Positions 16,911-24,967 of a stretch of DNA of 64,000 nt are shown piece after piece (positions within the stretch are counted from its first letter, which is position 1; each line of letters opens with the position of its first letter). The stretch lies in the NCBI RefSeq assembly GCF_001889165.1, contig NZ_CP016020.1:1090501-1154500 (forward strand), written 5' to 3'. Below the pieces are notes generated by a model. It saw nothing but the letters and a program-made list of their open reading frames with translations. It did not search any database and was not told where the DNA came from. The position numbers were made by a program, and so were the translations under genes. This stretch comes from Bacillus weihaiensis. GTDB taxonomy: Bacteria > Bacillota > Bacilli > Bacillales > Bacillaceae.

Positions 16911-18490
16911 GCATCGAAGAAAGATTGCTTAATGCCAAGAAAATAGCAACTTATCTGCGGGTATCTCAAGAGAGTCAAGAATATTCACGCCAAAATGATA
17001 TCATTTTACAGTATTTGAAAAATGTTGGAGAAGATGTTGAAACACTAGACTTTAAAGATAAAATCTCAGCAACAAAAAAGCCATTCACCAAAAGACCTGA
17101 TTTAGCTGAACTCCTAGAAGAGGCTCAGGAAAAAAATATTGATGCCGTTGTTGTATCTGATTTGGACCGGCTTTCTCGTCAACCAAAAGAGCATGATGTT
17201 CTTCGTAAGTTATTTCAAAAATTGGATATCCCCGTTATTATTGCTTCTAAAAATCAACTATACACATCAGATGATATCATTCGAAATATTATTGAAGCGG
17301 GATTAAGTAAGCTCGAAACGGATAATATGTCGGTACGGATTCGAAGTGCATTAAATGAGAAAATGAAAAGCGGAAGATGGAGAGGAGGGAAAGTGCCATA
17401 TGGTTTTTCATTAGAAGAAACTGCTGGAGAAAAAAGCCTTGAATTTATCGATGGAGAGATTCAAATCGTAAAACAAATCTTTGAATGGTACAGCACGAGT
17501 GGAACTTTTAACAGTATCGCCAAAAGATTAAATGAATTGTACGGCGGTTATACCTCTATAAGCCAGGAGCAGAAAAAATGGACACCGAATAAGGTAAAAT
17601 ACATTGTTACAAATCCTATTTATATGGGCGCATATGTATATCATCGCTTTCCAAATGAGGGAGGTTATGTATTTAAGGACAGAAGTGAATGGACAGAAGC
17701 TACAGGAACGAATGTCATTAATAATTCACCGATTTCAAAAGAGCTGTGGGAACGGTGTTGGCAAAAATACACTAAATTGAAATCGAGTGCACCGAAGTAT
17801 TTAAATACCTCATTTTATTTTAAAGGAATATTAAAGTGTATGTGTCCAGCATGCAATGGAGCCTCTTTTTCTACAAAAGACCAGCGTAGTAAAGGAAGAG
17901 GCTCAAGGTGGTATATTAGTCCGTGTAAGAAAAAAGTTCGTGCAGATAAGTTAGATGAAGAGTTTGATAAATATTGGTCCTGGTTACAAGAAAAAAGTGA
18001 TAAATTATTCCAAGAAGAAGTAAGAATTCTTTTACTGGAGGAATTACACTCCCTACAAGCAACCAAAGATAATAACGATATTATGTATTCTGAAAAGATG
18101 GCGTTATTAAAAGAGATAAAGTCAGAAGTTAAAGAAATAACTGAAGAATGCAAGATGGGAATAGAAGAATTCGTGAAACATGAAAATGAAGTTTTGATTG
18201 CACTTATCGTGACTCAACAGCAGCTAGAGAATCAATTAGCTCAATTAGAGCAAGAGAATAAAAAGTTTGATTTTTCAATCAAGAAGTTAGAAGCAGTATT
18301 AGCAGAACCAGCTAATAATACATTTGATAAAAGCTTACTACCTGAGAGTTTTGATAAATTAAGTCATGCTGATAAACGTTCCATCGTTTTGATGACTGTA
18401 AAAGAGTGTAAATATACCATTGATAATGAGAAGAACGGAAAAATTGAATTCGCTTTTCATTTTCCATTTAAGAACTATTTTGAAAAGTAA
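16892..18490 (+). CDS. Large serine recombinase 2
   Basis: The 532 residues have catalytic Ser25 in YLRVS, the DLDRLSR arginine motif, a recombinase domain (GRWRGGKVPYGFS), a degenerate zinc region (CMCPACNGASF, then a later cysteine) and a long coiled coil (about 380-480). It starts at TTG 16892 with a good GGGAGG site. It is not a duplicate of recombinase 1; the two share only the family motifs. The overlapping arrangement recalls paired recombinases such as CcrA/CcrB of SCC elements, where both proteins are needed. Confidence 0.9.
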   Translation: MSNKEMSIEERLLNAKKIATYLRVSQESQEYSRQNDIILQYLKNVGEDVETLDFKDKISATKKPFTKRPDLAELLEEAQEKNIDAVVVSDLDRLSRQPKEHDVLRKLFQKLDIPVIIASKNQLYTSDDIIRNIIEAGLSKLETDNMSVRIRSALNEKMKSGRWRGGKVPYGFSLEETAGEKSLEFIDGEIQIVKQIFEWYSTSGTFNSIAKRLNELYGGYTSISQEQKKWTPNKVKYIVTNPIYMGAYVYHRFPNEGGYVFKDRSEWTEATGTNVINNSPISKELWERCWQKYTKLKSSAPKYLNTSFYFKGILKCMCPACNGASFSTKDQRSKGRGSRWYISPCKKKVRADKLDEEFDKYWSWLQEKSDKLFQEEVRILLLEELHSLQATKDNNDIMYSEKMALLKEIKSEVKEITEECKMGIEEFVKHENEVLIALIVTQQQLENQLAQLEQENKKFDFSIKKLEAVLAEPANNTFDKSLLPESFDKLSHADKRSIVLMTVKECKYTIDNEKNGKIEFAFHFPFKNYFEK

Positions 18491-18540
18491 ACTGAACACC
18501 CCATAAATAATGAAGATTTGATTAGAAAAGTGAAAATTAT

Positions 18541-18588
18541 GAAGAAGGACGATTTTAAAGGTAAACTTTAGAGTCGTTCTTCTTTTTT
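18541..18588 (+). terminator. Terminator after the recombinase pair
   Basis: GAAGAAGGACGA pairs with TCGTTCTTC and a T run follows. Confidence 0.7.
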
Positions 18589-18864
18589 TATGCCGATTGC
18601 ATATCATAATAAAATAATTTAATGGAAATCTTTGCATTTTGATTAAACGAAATAAGGATTCTTAATGAATTAAATAAAATGAAATTAAGTTAAATTAAAT
18701 GAAGTTAAAACATGAGGGGTTTTTGGCTTTTTTGGAGCTTGTCCCAGCAGTTCATTAAAAATTCAAAATGTAAAATGTAAGAATTCCAGTTCGACAATTA
18801 CTGGAAATAGTAGTTTCTAGAGCATGAAAAAAATGCAATTTTGAATTATTCTATACCTTTATAT

Positions 18865-19085
18865 GTCGGTTATTTGTACAAGCCTTTGCTTATTGTCGGT
18901 TATTTGAAACAATCACTATAGCGATTGTTTCAAATAACCGACATGAAGAAGCGTTGATATTGCTCAAACCCCGTGTACCGCATGGTTTGAGCATTTTGTG
19001 TTTTATTTTGAATTTTTAGACAAAAGATAAAACTCCTTTTGTCGGTTTTTTGTTCTGTTGTCGAATGCAAGTCGGCTATTTGTTC
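18865..19085. repeat. Iteron-like array of GTCGGYTATTTG repeats
   Basis: Five copies are present: GTCGGTTATTTGTAC at 18865, GTCGGTTATTTGAAAC at 18895, its inverted copy ending at 18942, GTCGGTTTTTTGTTC at 19041 and GTCGGCTATTTGTTC at 19071. Both direct pairs are spaced exactly 30 bases apart. The copy at 18895-18914 and its inverse at 18923-18942 form a perfect 20-bp-arm palindrome with an 8-base loop. Repeats of this kind are usually bound by a dedicated protein, most simply the HTH protein encoded just downstream. Confidence 0.8.
18962..18992 (+). terminator. Hairpin, possible terminator within the repeat array
   Basis: GCTCAAACC / GGTTTGAGC stem followed by ATTTTGTGTTTTATTTT, lying between the first three and last two repeats. 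Confidence 0.5.
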
Positions 19086-19241
19086 GCTTATCAATTAATA
19101 TTAATTGAGCAATGTCACCAATCTAATGTTATTAAAAGAATATTGCAATGATAATATTGCAGAAGATATTTTTTAAAAAGCAAATTATTACGGTTTATCT
19201 CATATAATCCCAAGAGGACTAAATTCCCAGGGAGGTCAGTT

Positions 19242-20264
19242 ATGGAACGAACATTAAATACGGAAGAAGCTTTGAAAATCCTTAAAGATTGTTACATTAC
19301 AGATTCTGTTCAAACTCTGCGGAAGTGGATAAGAGAAGGGAGAATTATCGCAGCAGGTACGCCATATAAGCAAGAGGGATACATCATTAAGGAAGAGGAT
19401 TTAAAAGCATTTATTGAAGAAGAACGACCAGGGCTTTTAGAGATTTTAAAGGTTTATCATCAAGTAAATGACAGGATTCCTACTGGGATAACTTCCATTG
19501 TAAATAAACGGAAGTTAAAGGTTCCAAATGAAAAAATAAATTCAACAATTGAAGTAAAAGAAAATCAAGAGATGGAACCAAGTAATGAAACAGCTACGAT
19601 ATTTGAAATGTTATTGGAACTTGAACAGGAAATAAAAGAACTACATGTGCAAATTGAAGCAATAATCCAAGATGAAAATGAAAATAAAGATTTTGAAAAA
19701 ATGATAGAAGAAAAATTAAAACAAGTAAAAAATGAAATCCTGGCTGAATTGAATAACCAAACAAATGTACAAAAGGATAAAACTGAAAAAATAGTTAGAC
19801 GCGGCAATCATGGAGTAAAATCGGAAAATGAGTTTGTTGCATTCTTTAGAAAAGAATTTTGGAATTCCAATCCAGCAAACGAGAGATTAAAGGGAGAAGC
19901 AAATAAGAAATTTAAAGAAGAAGCAGGAAACGCTTATTCTTATTTTTATAACGATGATGGAAGGTTCCGTGATGAAGACTTACAAAGCGAAACTGGAGAA
20001 TATGAACTTATATTAACGATAAATAATCAAGAGTTGATAATTACCGGACAAAATAGAAAGGAAATTATGAACGAATACTTTGAAATAGTTATTTTACCAA
20101 AAATACAAAATGGAGAAAAAGCATTTGAGGAAAATACTGTTGAATTAAGCAATCCCGAAAATAAGGTGACTAAGAGCATTGAACCTGGTGGTGGATATGT
20201 TGAAGAACTTGATTTATCAGGATTATTAAAAGTAAGTGCAAATGAAAAAGTGGAACCTTTATAG
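19242..20264 (+). CDS. MerR/excisionase-like HTH protein
   Basis: The N-terminal 70 residues (EEALKILKDCYITDSVQTLR, KWIREGRI, YIIKEEDLKAFIEE) form a winged helix-turn-helix of the MerR/excisionase type. A coiled coil follows at about 120-185 (LEQEIKELHVQIEAIIQD...), then an uncharacterised C-terminal domain (FFRKEFWNSNPANERLKGEA...). The start has a GGGAGG site. It is the first gene after the repeat array and likely binds it. Plasmid partition or replication, or control of the recombinases, would both fit; I cannot choose from sequence alone. Confidence 0.65.
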   Translation: MERTLNTEEALKILKDCYITDSVQTLRKWIREGRIIAAGTPYKQEGYIIKEEDLKAFIEEERPGLLEILKVYHQVNDRIPTGITSIVNKRKLKVPNEKINSTIEVKENQEMEPSNETATIFEMLLELEQEIKELHVQIEAIIQDENENKDFEKMIEEKLKQVKNEILAELNNQTNVQKDKTEKIVRRGNHGVKSENEFVAFFRKEFWNSNPANERLKGEANKKFKEEAGNAYSYFYNDDGRFRDEDLQSETGEYELILTINNQELIITGQNRKEIMNEYFEIVILPKIQNGEKAFEENTVELSNPENKVTKSIEPGGGYVEELDLSGLLKVSANEKVEPL

Positions 20265-20278
20265 GCTCCGCTTTTTCA
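20244..20278. terminator. Bidirectional terminator between convergent genes
   Basis: GAAAAAGTGGA / TCCGCTTTTTC stem overlapping the 3' ends of both flanking genes. Confidence 0.7.
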
Positions 20279-20614
20279 TCGTAGTTTTTTATTCATAAAC
20301 CACTCTATAGATGTTTCTAAATTATGTATGATGAACTCGGCAGCTTCTTCATCTACATTTTGTAGTGCTTTCACCTGTTGGACAGCTCGGCTAAGTCGGG
20401 TATTCGTTTCATCGTTTGTTTCTAAGTTCAGGGGTAGCAGGGCAAGTTCTTCTTGTAATCTCTGAAGGAGTGTAAAGTTAATGTTTTCTGTTTTGCCATT
20501 TTCTAATTGACTCAAGTAACCTGATGATATATCTAATATTCGGGCAAATTCGTTCAATCCATAACCTTTTTGGGTGCGTAGTTCCCTAATTTTTTCTCCT
20601 AAGTTACCTAGCAT
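20276..20614 (-). CDS. XRE-family regulator
   Basis: This 112-residue protein has an N-terminal Cro/C1-type HTH (IRELRTQKGYGLNEFARILD, then ISSGYLSQLENGKTENI) and a helical C-terminus for dimerisation. The start at ATG 20614 is set by GGAGGGG six bases upstream. It is divergent from the ABC-3C-like operon, with about 220 bases between, so it probably controls that operon or itself. Confidence 0.8.
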   Translation of the reverse strand: MLGNLGEKIRELRTQKGYGLNEFARILDISSGYLSQLENGKTENINFTLLQRLQEELALLPLNLETNDETNTRLSRAVQQVKALQNVDEEAAEFIIHNLETSIEWFMNKKLR

Positions 20615-20838
20615 ACAGTTCCCCTCCATTTTTATCCTACCAATATAATTCGATATGTCTTTTGGAAAGACCTTTATGATTACGAATGGACTTTAAATGT
20701 AATTGGAATCATTTTTTGTAAACTTAGAAATGATGTAGGTTTTTCTGTCAATAGATACCTTTAATTCGGAAAATAATGACAATAACTGATAGGTATTTTA
20801 TAATAGCTTTAAGTGTTTTTTTCTGGAGGTATTATCAA

Positions 20839-22071
20839 ATGTTTGAACTAATACATAAAAATAATAACAAAAATATCGTTCTATTTATTCATGGATTTAC
20901 TAGTAACAACGATACGTGGGTTAATTCAAACGGAGTTCCTTTTCCAAATATGTTGCTAGAACATGAGGTTATAAAAAAAAATTTTGATTTTGCTTATCTG
21001 TCATATGATACCGAACTATTAAACTTTTACAGAGTGAAAGCAGGATTAAGTTTTATTGGTCGAACTGTTTTTGGTGGCAATGCAGTTGCAAAAAAAAGTT
21101 TAGATATATTGCAATTGAGTGATTATATATCAACCACTATATCGCTTAACTGTAGTGATTATGAAAGTATAGTGATTGTTGCACATAGCATGGGAGGACT
21201 AGTTTCCAAAGGGTATATATTAAAAGATTTGGAAAGAAATAAATATACTAAAGTTAAATTGTTACTTTCTTTAGCAGTACCACATAATGGTTCTAATTGG
21301 GCTGCTGTTGGAAAAAATTTATTCAAGAAAAATAAGCAAGTAATAGATTTGGAACCGTTAAGTAAAACATTGACTGAGCTTACTAACAAATGGCTTTGGC
21401 AAGAAGAAGGTCTACCTGAAACCGTTTATCTTATTGCTCAGCATGATGAAGTCGTAGAAGAAACAAGCTCAACTGGGCATGAAAAGACAAGGCAGTCACA
21501 ATTTTACTGTCGTGATAATCATTTTTCAATAACTAAACCAGAAAATGAAAACACAAATAGCTTTTTGACGGTGAAAAAATATTTATTAGAAGTTTCAGAG
21601 AAAAGTGAAACTAGTGTTGAAGTAAAAAAATTTAATGACATTGGTCAATATGATAAAGAAATATTTGTTATAAAATTAATATTAGCAGATGTTCATAAGA
21701 CAGTAATTGGAAGTTCTAAAGAAACTTTTTATAACGCTGAATATATTACAAAATATTTATTATCTCAAAAAATTAATATGTCGCACCTTGAGGCGCTATA
21801 TACGAAAATTAAACATTTATATACTATTCATTTCGGCGAACTATTGTCAGGAAAAATTAAAGATAGTACAGAATTAGTAACGGTTTTACATGGGCAAATT
21901 CTAAAACAAGATAGAAATTTTTTAAAAAGTTCCCTTACAATGATTGATGCTCTTCAAAAAACAGGCATGTTACACCAGTTAGCCAATAATTTAGATAGTG
22001 AAATTATGTGGGCAAAAGAAACCCAAATTGAGAAAGTTAATGAACTACGTGGGGAACGAGCACATGATTAA
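20839..22071 (+). CDS. ABC-3C system alpha/beta hydrolase effector
   Basis: This 410-residue protein combines an alpha/beta hydrolase with an ABC-3C-type C-terminal domain. Hydrolase features are the IHGF oxyanion motif near residue 19, nucleophile elbow AHSMGG with Ser117, an AQHDEVV segment and a CRDNHFSI histidine region, as in lipase-like enzymes. The C-terminal 130 residues contain KTGMLHQLANNLDSEIMW, the hallmark of ABC-three-component effectors. The start is ATG 20839, eight bases after CTGGAGG. It overlaps the middle-component gene by 8 bases. The likely job, by family, is a membrane-lipid or other hydrolytic attack released on infection. Confidence 0.78.
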   Translation: MFELIHKNNNKNIVLFIHGFTSNNDTWVNSNGVPFPNMLLEHEVIKKNFDFAYLSYDTELLNFYRVKAGLSFIGRTVFGGNAVAKKSLDILQLSDYISTTISLNCSDYESIVIVAHSMGGLVSKGYILKDLERNKYTKVKLLLSLAVPHNGSNWAAVGKNLFKKNKQVIDLEPLSKTLTELTNKWLWQEEGLPETVYLIAQHDEVVEETSSTGHEKTRQSQFYCRDNHFSITKPENENTNSFLTVKKYLLEVSEKSETSVEVKKFNDIGQYDKEIFVIKLILADVHKTVIGSSKETFYNAEYITKYLLSQKINMSHLEALYTKIKHLYTIHFGELLSGKIKDSTELVTVLHGQILKQDRNFLKSSLTMIDALQKTGMLHQLANNLDSEIMWAKETQIEKVNELRGERAHD

Positions 22072-22570
22072 AGTTCCATTTATTGTTCCTGAATTTGACA
22101 TTAATATTAGACTTGGAAGGGCTTTAATTATAATAAATTATTTATCTACTCTGCGAAATGGCAGAGAGGTTCTCAATCTAGAAAAAATCGTAATTTTTGA
22201 TTTTTTATTACACCATCCAAAGATTTTATACCACATATTAGAAAGTGAAGGTGTAAATAATCCATTTGATTTAGAGGATTATGATACTGAGTCAATTGAG
22301 ACAATTTCTCCAACCAAGTTACTGCTCTTTGAAAGAGATACAATAAAGGAAATTACTAAATTGTTGTATACTAAACAATTAATAAGCATTAATGTAAAAG
22401 ATGATATTTATTTCAAACCTACAGACAATGGAAAAAAATTTGTTGAACAAATGGCGTCTAGTTATTTAATGCGTTTGAAAATAATGGCAGATTCCATGAC
22501 TAAACTAAAGTCTTTAACAATATCACAATTAAAAATGAAGGTAGTCCCTTTTATTCAAGGAGAAAATTAA
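22064..22570 (+). CDS. ABC-3C system middle component
   Basis: This 168-residue protein starts at ATG 22064, inside the end of the hydrolase gene. It is helix-rich, with a winged-helix-like C-terminal half (LLYTKQLISINVKDDIYFKP, then TDNGKKFVEQM). Gene size, position between effector and ATPase, and overall pattern (RLGRALIIINYLSTLRNGRE, then a hydrophobic helix) fit the small middle components of ABC-three-component systems, which bridge effector and ATPase. It ends one base before the ATPase start, indicating one operon. Confidence 0.72.
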   Translation: MIKVPFIVPEFDINIRLGRALIIINYLSTLRNGREVLNLEKIVIFDFLLHHPKILYHILESEGVNNPFDLEDYDTESIETISPTKLLLFERDTIKEITKLLYTKQLISINVKDDIYFKPTDNGKKFVEQMASSYLMRLKIMADSMTKLKSLTISQLKMKVVPFIQGEN

Positions 22571-24532
22571 ATGAATAAATCAGCAGCAAATCTAAAAATA
22601 AACAAATTAGTTCTTGTGGGTAGGGATAAAAATTATGTAGTTGAATTTCACAAAGGCTTAAATATTATATATGGTGATTCAGACACTGGTAAGTCAAGTA
22701 TATTAAATTTAGTAAATTATTTATTAGGGTCAAAAAATATTTATATGTATGAAGAACTTGAAATACATGGTAAAGAAGCTTTATTAGAAGTTTTACTTAA
22801 CGGAGAGTTATTTACTATTAAACGGGATATTTTTAACCCTAATGATTTTATAGAAGTTTATCCTTCAAGCATTGAAGATATGGAAGGCACATTTCCTTTA
22901 GAATTTGGACCCGACTATAAAAAGACTGGTCCAAATGGTTTTTTCTCAGATTTTTTACTTGAATCTTTAAATATTCCCCTAATTGAAGTAAAACAGGCAC
23001 CGACAAAAGCAGATTCCAAAACCATACGATTAAGTTTCAGGGATATCTTTAAATTTTGTTATCTTAATCAAGATGATGTGGGTAACAGAGATATGTTAGA
23101 TAGAAAGAACTTTAGTGTTTTCACTAAAAACAAAGAAACCTTTAAGTTTATTCACAATCTTCTCGATACCCAGATATTACAAATGGAAAAAGAGTTATCA
23201 GAAAAGAGAAGGAAAAAGAATGAACTTTTAGCAGAATATAAGATAATTTCAACCTTCTTAAGAGATGCCAAGTTTGAGACAGAGGATAGCATAAATCATA
23301 AAATTGAACAAATTAGCCTAGAGCTTAAATTCGTTGAGAGAGAAATCAGTAAAATTAACACTACTCTGTTATCTGATACAGAAAAATTTGAGGATTTACG
23401 AGAAGATATTTTGTTGTTGGAACAACAAATTAGCGAAACTCATGTTGGAAAATCGATAAAAGAAACGCAACTTGAACAGAATGTTAGGTTAAGAAAAGAA
23501 TATAAAAAGGATATTGATAAGCTAAAAGCTGCAATTGAAATCAAAGAAGCCTTGCCAGAACATGATGGGGAACTAGATTTAAGTTGTCCAGTATGTGATA
23601 ACGCTATAGTTCTTGATTCTCACGATAATACAATAATACAATATGAAGAACAAATGCTAAAAAATGAAATAAAAAAAATAAAATCAAGAATAGATGATAT
23701 TGATGGTTTGATAATAGAGCAACGAAATGCAGTTTATATCTTTGAGGATAATTTAAGAAAATGGAAAAATGAATTAGCTGAAAAGAAGAATACCCTTGAT
23801 ATGAACACCAAGGAAATTATATCTCCATATTTGGCTCAAAGAGATGAAATGATGTCTAAGAGAGCTACTATTTATGAGACTAAACAAAGAATCTTATATT
23901 TTCAAAAAGTAAGAACAAAACTAAACAAGTTAAACCACAATGCAGAAACTATTCAAGAGCAAATTACTGAATTAGAAGGAAAGCTAGAAGGCTTAAAAAA
24001 TGGTACCCCTGAAATTGAGCAGGTAATTGGAGATATTGCTGATATATTAAGTGATTATTTACAAATAATTCCAATACGGAACGCTCATGGGATATCAATT
24101 AATAAAAACTCTCTTCTTCCAGTAGTGCGGAATAAAGATTATCATAATTTAACTTCGGGCGGGTTGAGAACTATTGTTTCTATAGGATACTTTATTAGTC
24201 TACTAAAGTATGGGGCTAATAATAATACTTATTTGCCAAGTATATTAATGATTGATACTTTAGCTAAATATTTGGGAACAAATGATACGAGTTCTAATGC
24301 AGACATTATTAGAGAAATTTTTGATGATGAGGGACTTAAAGACCCCAAAAAGTATGTCAACCTATATAAATACCTTGTAAGTCTTCATGAAAATTTGAGT
24401 GATACCCATCAAATTATTGTTGTTGATAATCAACTTCCAAGAGGATTGGAAGTCACACTGAAACAGTTTGTAGTTAAGCATTTTAGTGTAGACGGTATAG
24501 GGGATTCAAAAGGCTTGATAGATAACGCTTAA
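22571..24532 (+). CDS. ABC-3C system SMC/Rad50-like ATPase
   Basis: The 653 residues have an N-terminal Walker A, GDSDTGKS (35-42), and a long coiled coil (about 205-330 and 355-490) broken by a CPVC zinc-hook-like motif (339-342). The C-terminal ABC half has the LTSGG signature and Walker B-like SILMIDTLAK. This is the layout of Rad50/SMC-type ATPases, which sense DNA or nucleoprotein structures. In this operon it would be the sensor that controls the hydrolase. No key motif is missing. Confidence 0.82.
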   Translation: MNKSAANLKINKLVLVGRDKNYVVEFHKGLNIIYGDSDTGKSSILNLVNYLLGSKNIYMYEELEIHGKEALLEVLLNGELFTIKRDIFNPNDFIEVYPSSIEDMEGTFPLEFGPDYKKTGPNGFFSDFLLESLNIPLIEVKQAPTKADSKTIRLSFRDIFKFCYLNQDDVGNRDMLDRKNFSVFTKNKETFKFIHNLLDTQILQMEKELSEKRRKKNELLAEYKIISTFLRDAKFETEDSINHKIEQISLELKFVEREISKINTTLLSDTEKFEDLREDILLLEQQISETHVGKSIKETQLEQNVRLRKEYKKDIDKLKAAIEIKEALPEHDGELDLSCPVCDNAIVLDSHDNTIIQYEEQMLKNEIKKIKSRIDDIDGLIIEQRNAVYIFEDNLRKWKNELAEKKNTLDMNTKEIISPYLAQRDEMMSKRATIYETKQRILYFQKVRTKLNKLNHNAETIQEQITELEGKLEGLKNGTPEIEQVIGDIADILSDYLQIIPIRNAHGISINKNSLLPVVRNKDYHNLTSGGLRTIVSIGYFISLLKYGANNNTYLPSILMIDTLAKYLGTNDTSSNADIIREIFDDEGLKDPKKYVNLYKYLVSLHENLSDTHQIIVVDNQLPRGLEVTLKQFVVKHFSVDGIGDSKGLIDNA

Positions 24533-24708
24533 TGGATATGAGAATAATTTAAAGAATATTAATAAATCACTTTAGAATTAGAGGTATGCTTTTGCTACGA
24601 GCAATGAGGAGGAATTAACTAGCCAAAACAATGAATAGCGTACTAGACAAATAGAGAATATGCTAAACGTATATCAAATTTGAAATTACTGGTTTATAGC
24701 AAGTGAAA

Positions 24709-24735
24709 AACGACTCAAGTTGGGTCGTTTTTTTT
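24709..24735 (+). terminator. Terminator of the ABC-3C-like operon
   Basis: AACGAC / GTCGTT stem followed by a long T run. Confidence 0.8.
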
Positions 24736-24844
24736 TTACGAAATCCAATGAATTTATAATGTCCACCTTTATTCGGTAACTATGCTTATTATTAGGGGTT
24801 ATACATAAAAAGTTCATAAATAAGAATAAAATGTTTTTATATAT

Positions 24845-24874
24845 GAATAACAGTTAGATTTTTCCACATACTAT
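24845..24874 (+). promoter_or_regulatory. Candidate sigma-E-like promoter of recombinase 3
   Basis: GAATAACA (with the ATA core of sigma-E -35 elements) and CATACTAT (7 of 8 to CATACAMT) are separated by exactly 14 bases. The spacing matches mother-cell promoters. The -35 element is weak and the region is AT-rich, so chance is possible. Confidence 0.38.
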
Positions 24875-24967
24875 ATTTAAATAAGGCAAGAAAGGATGAT
24901 GAATAAAAAGTAAAAGTTGCATATCGCTAGCCTGCTAGAAATAAAGTTCAATTAAGAAGGTGATAGC

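Larger units (their letters stand above)
18491..19241. other. 750-bp non-coding region: terminator, AT-rich tract, repeat array
   Basis: In order it holds a terminator (18541-18588), a stretch of TTAAATTAAATGAAGTTAAA-like repetitive AT-rich sequence near 18650-18715, the GTCGGTTATTTG repeat array (18865-19085) and a hairpin (18962-18992). No coding sequence is supported. It could be a replication origin, a recombination site or the control region of the downstream HTH gene. Confidence 0.6.
24533..24967. other. Intergenic region before the gerE-proximal recombinase
   Basis: It contains the terminator of the ABC-3C-like operon (24709-24735) and a sigma-E-like promoter candidate (24845-24874). 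I see no gene. Confidence 0.55.

Noticed and set aside
18865-19085. CRISPR array
   Set aside because: The repeats are short and partly inverted, there are only five, spacers are not uniform, and there are no cas genes.
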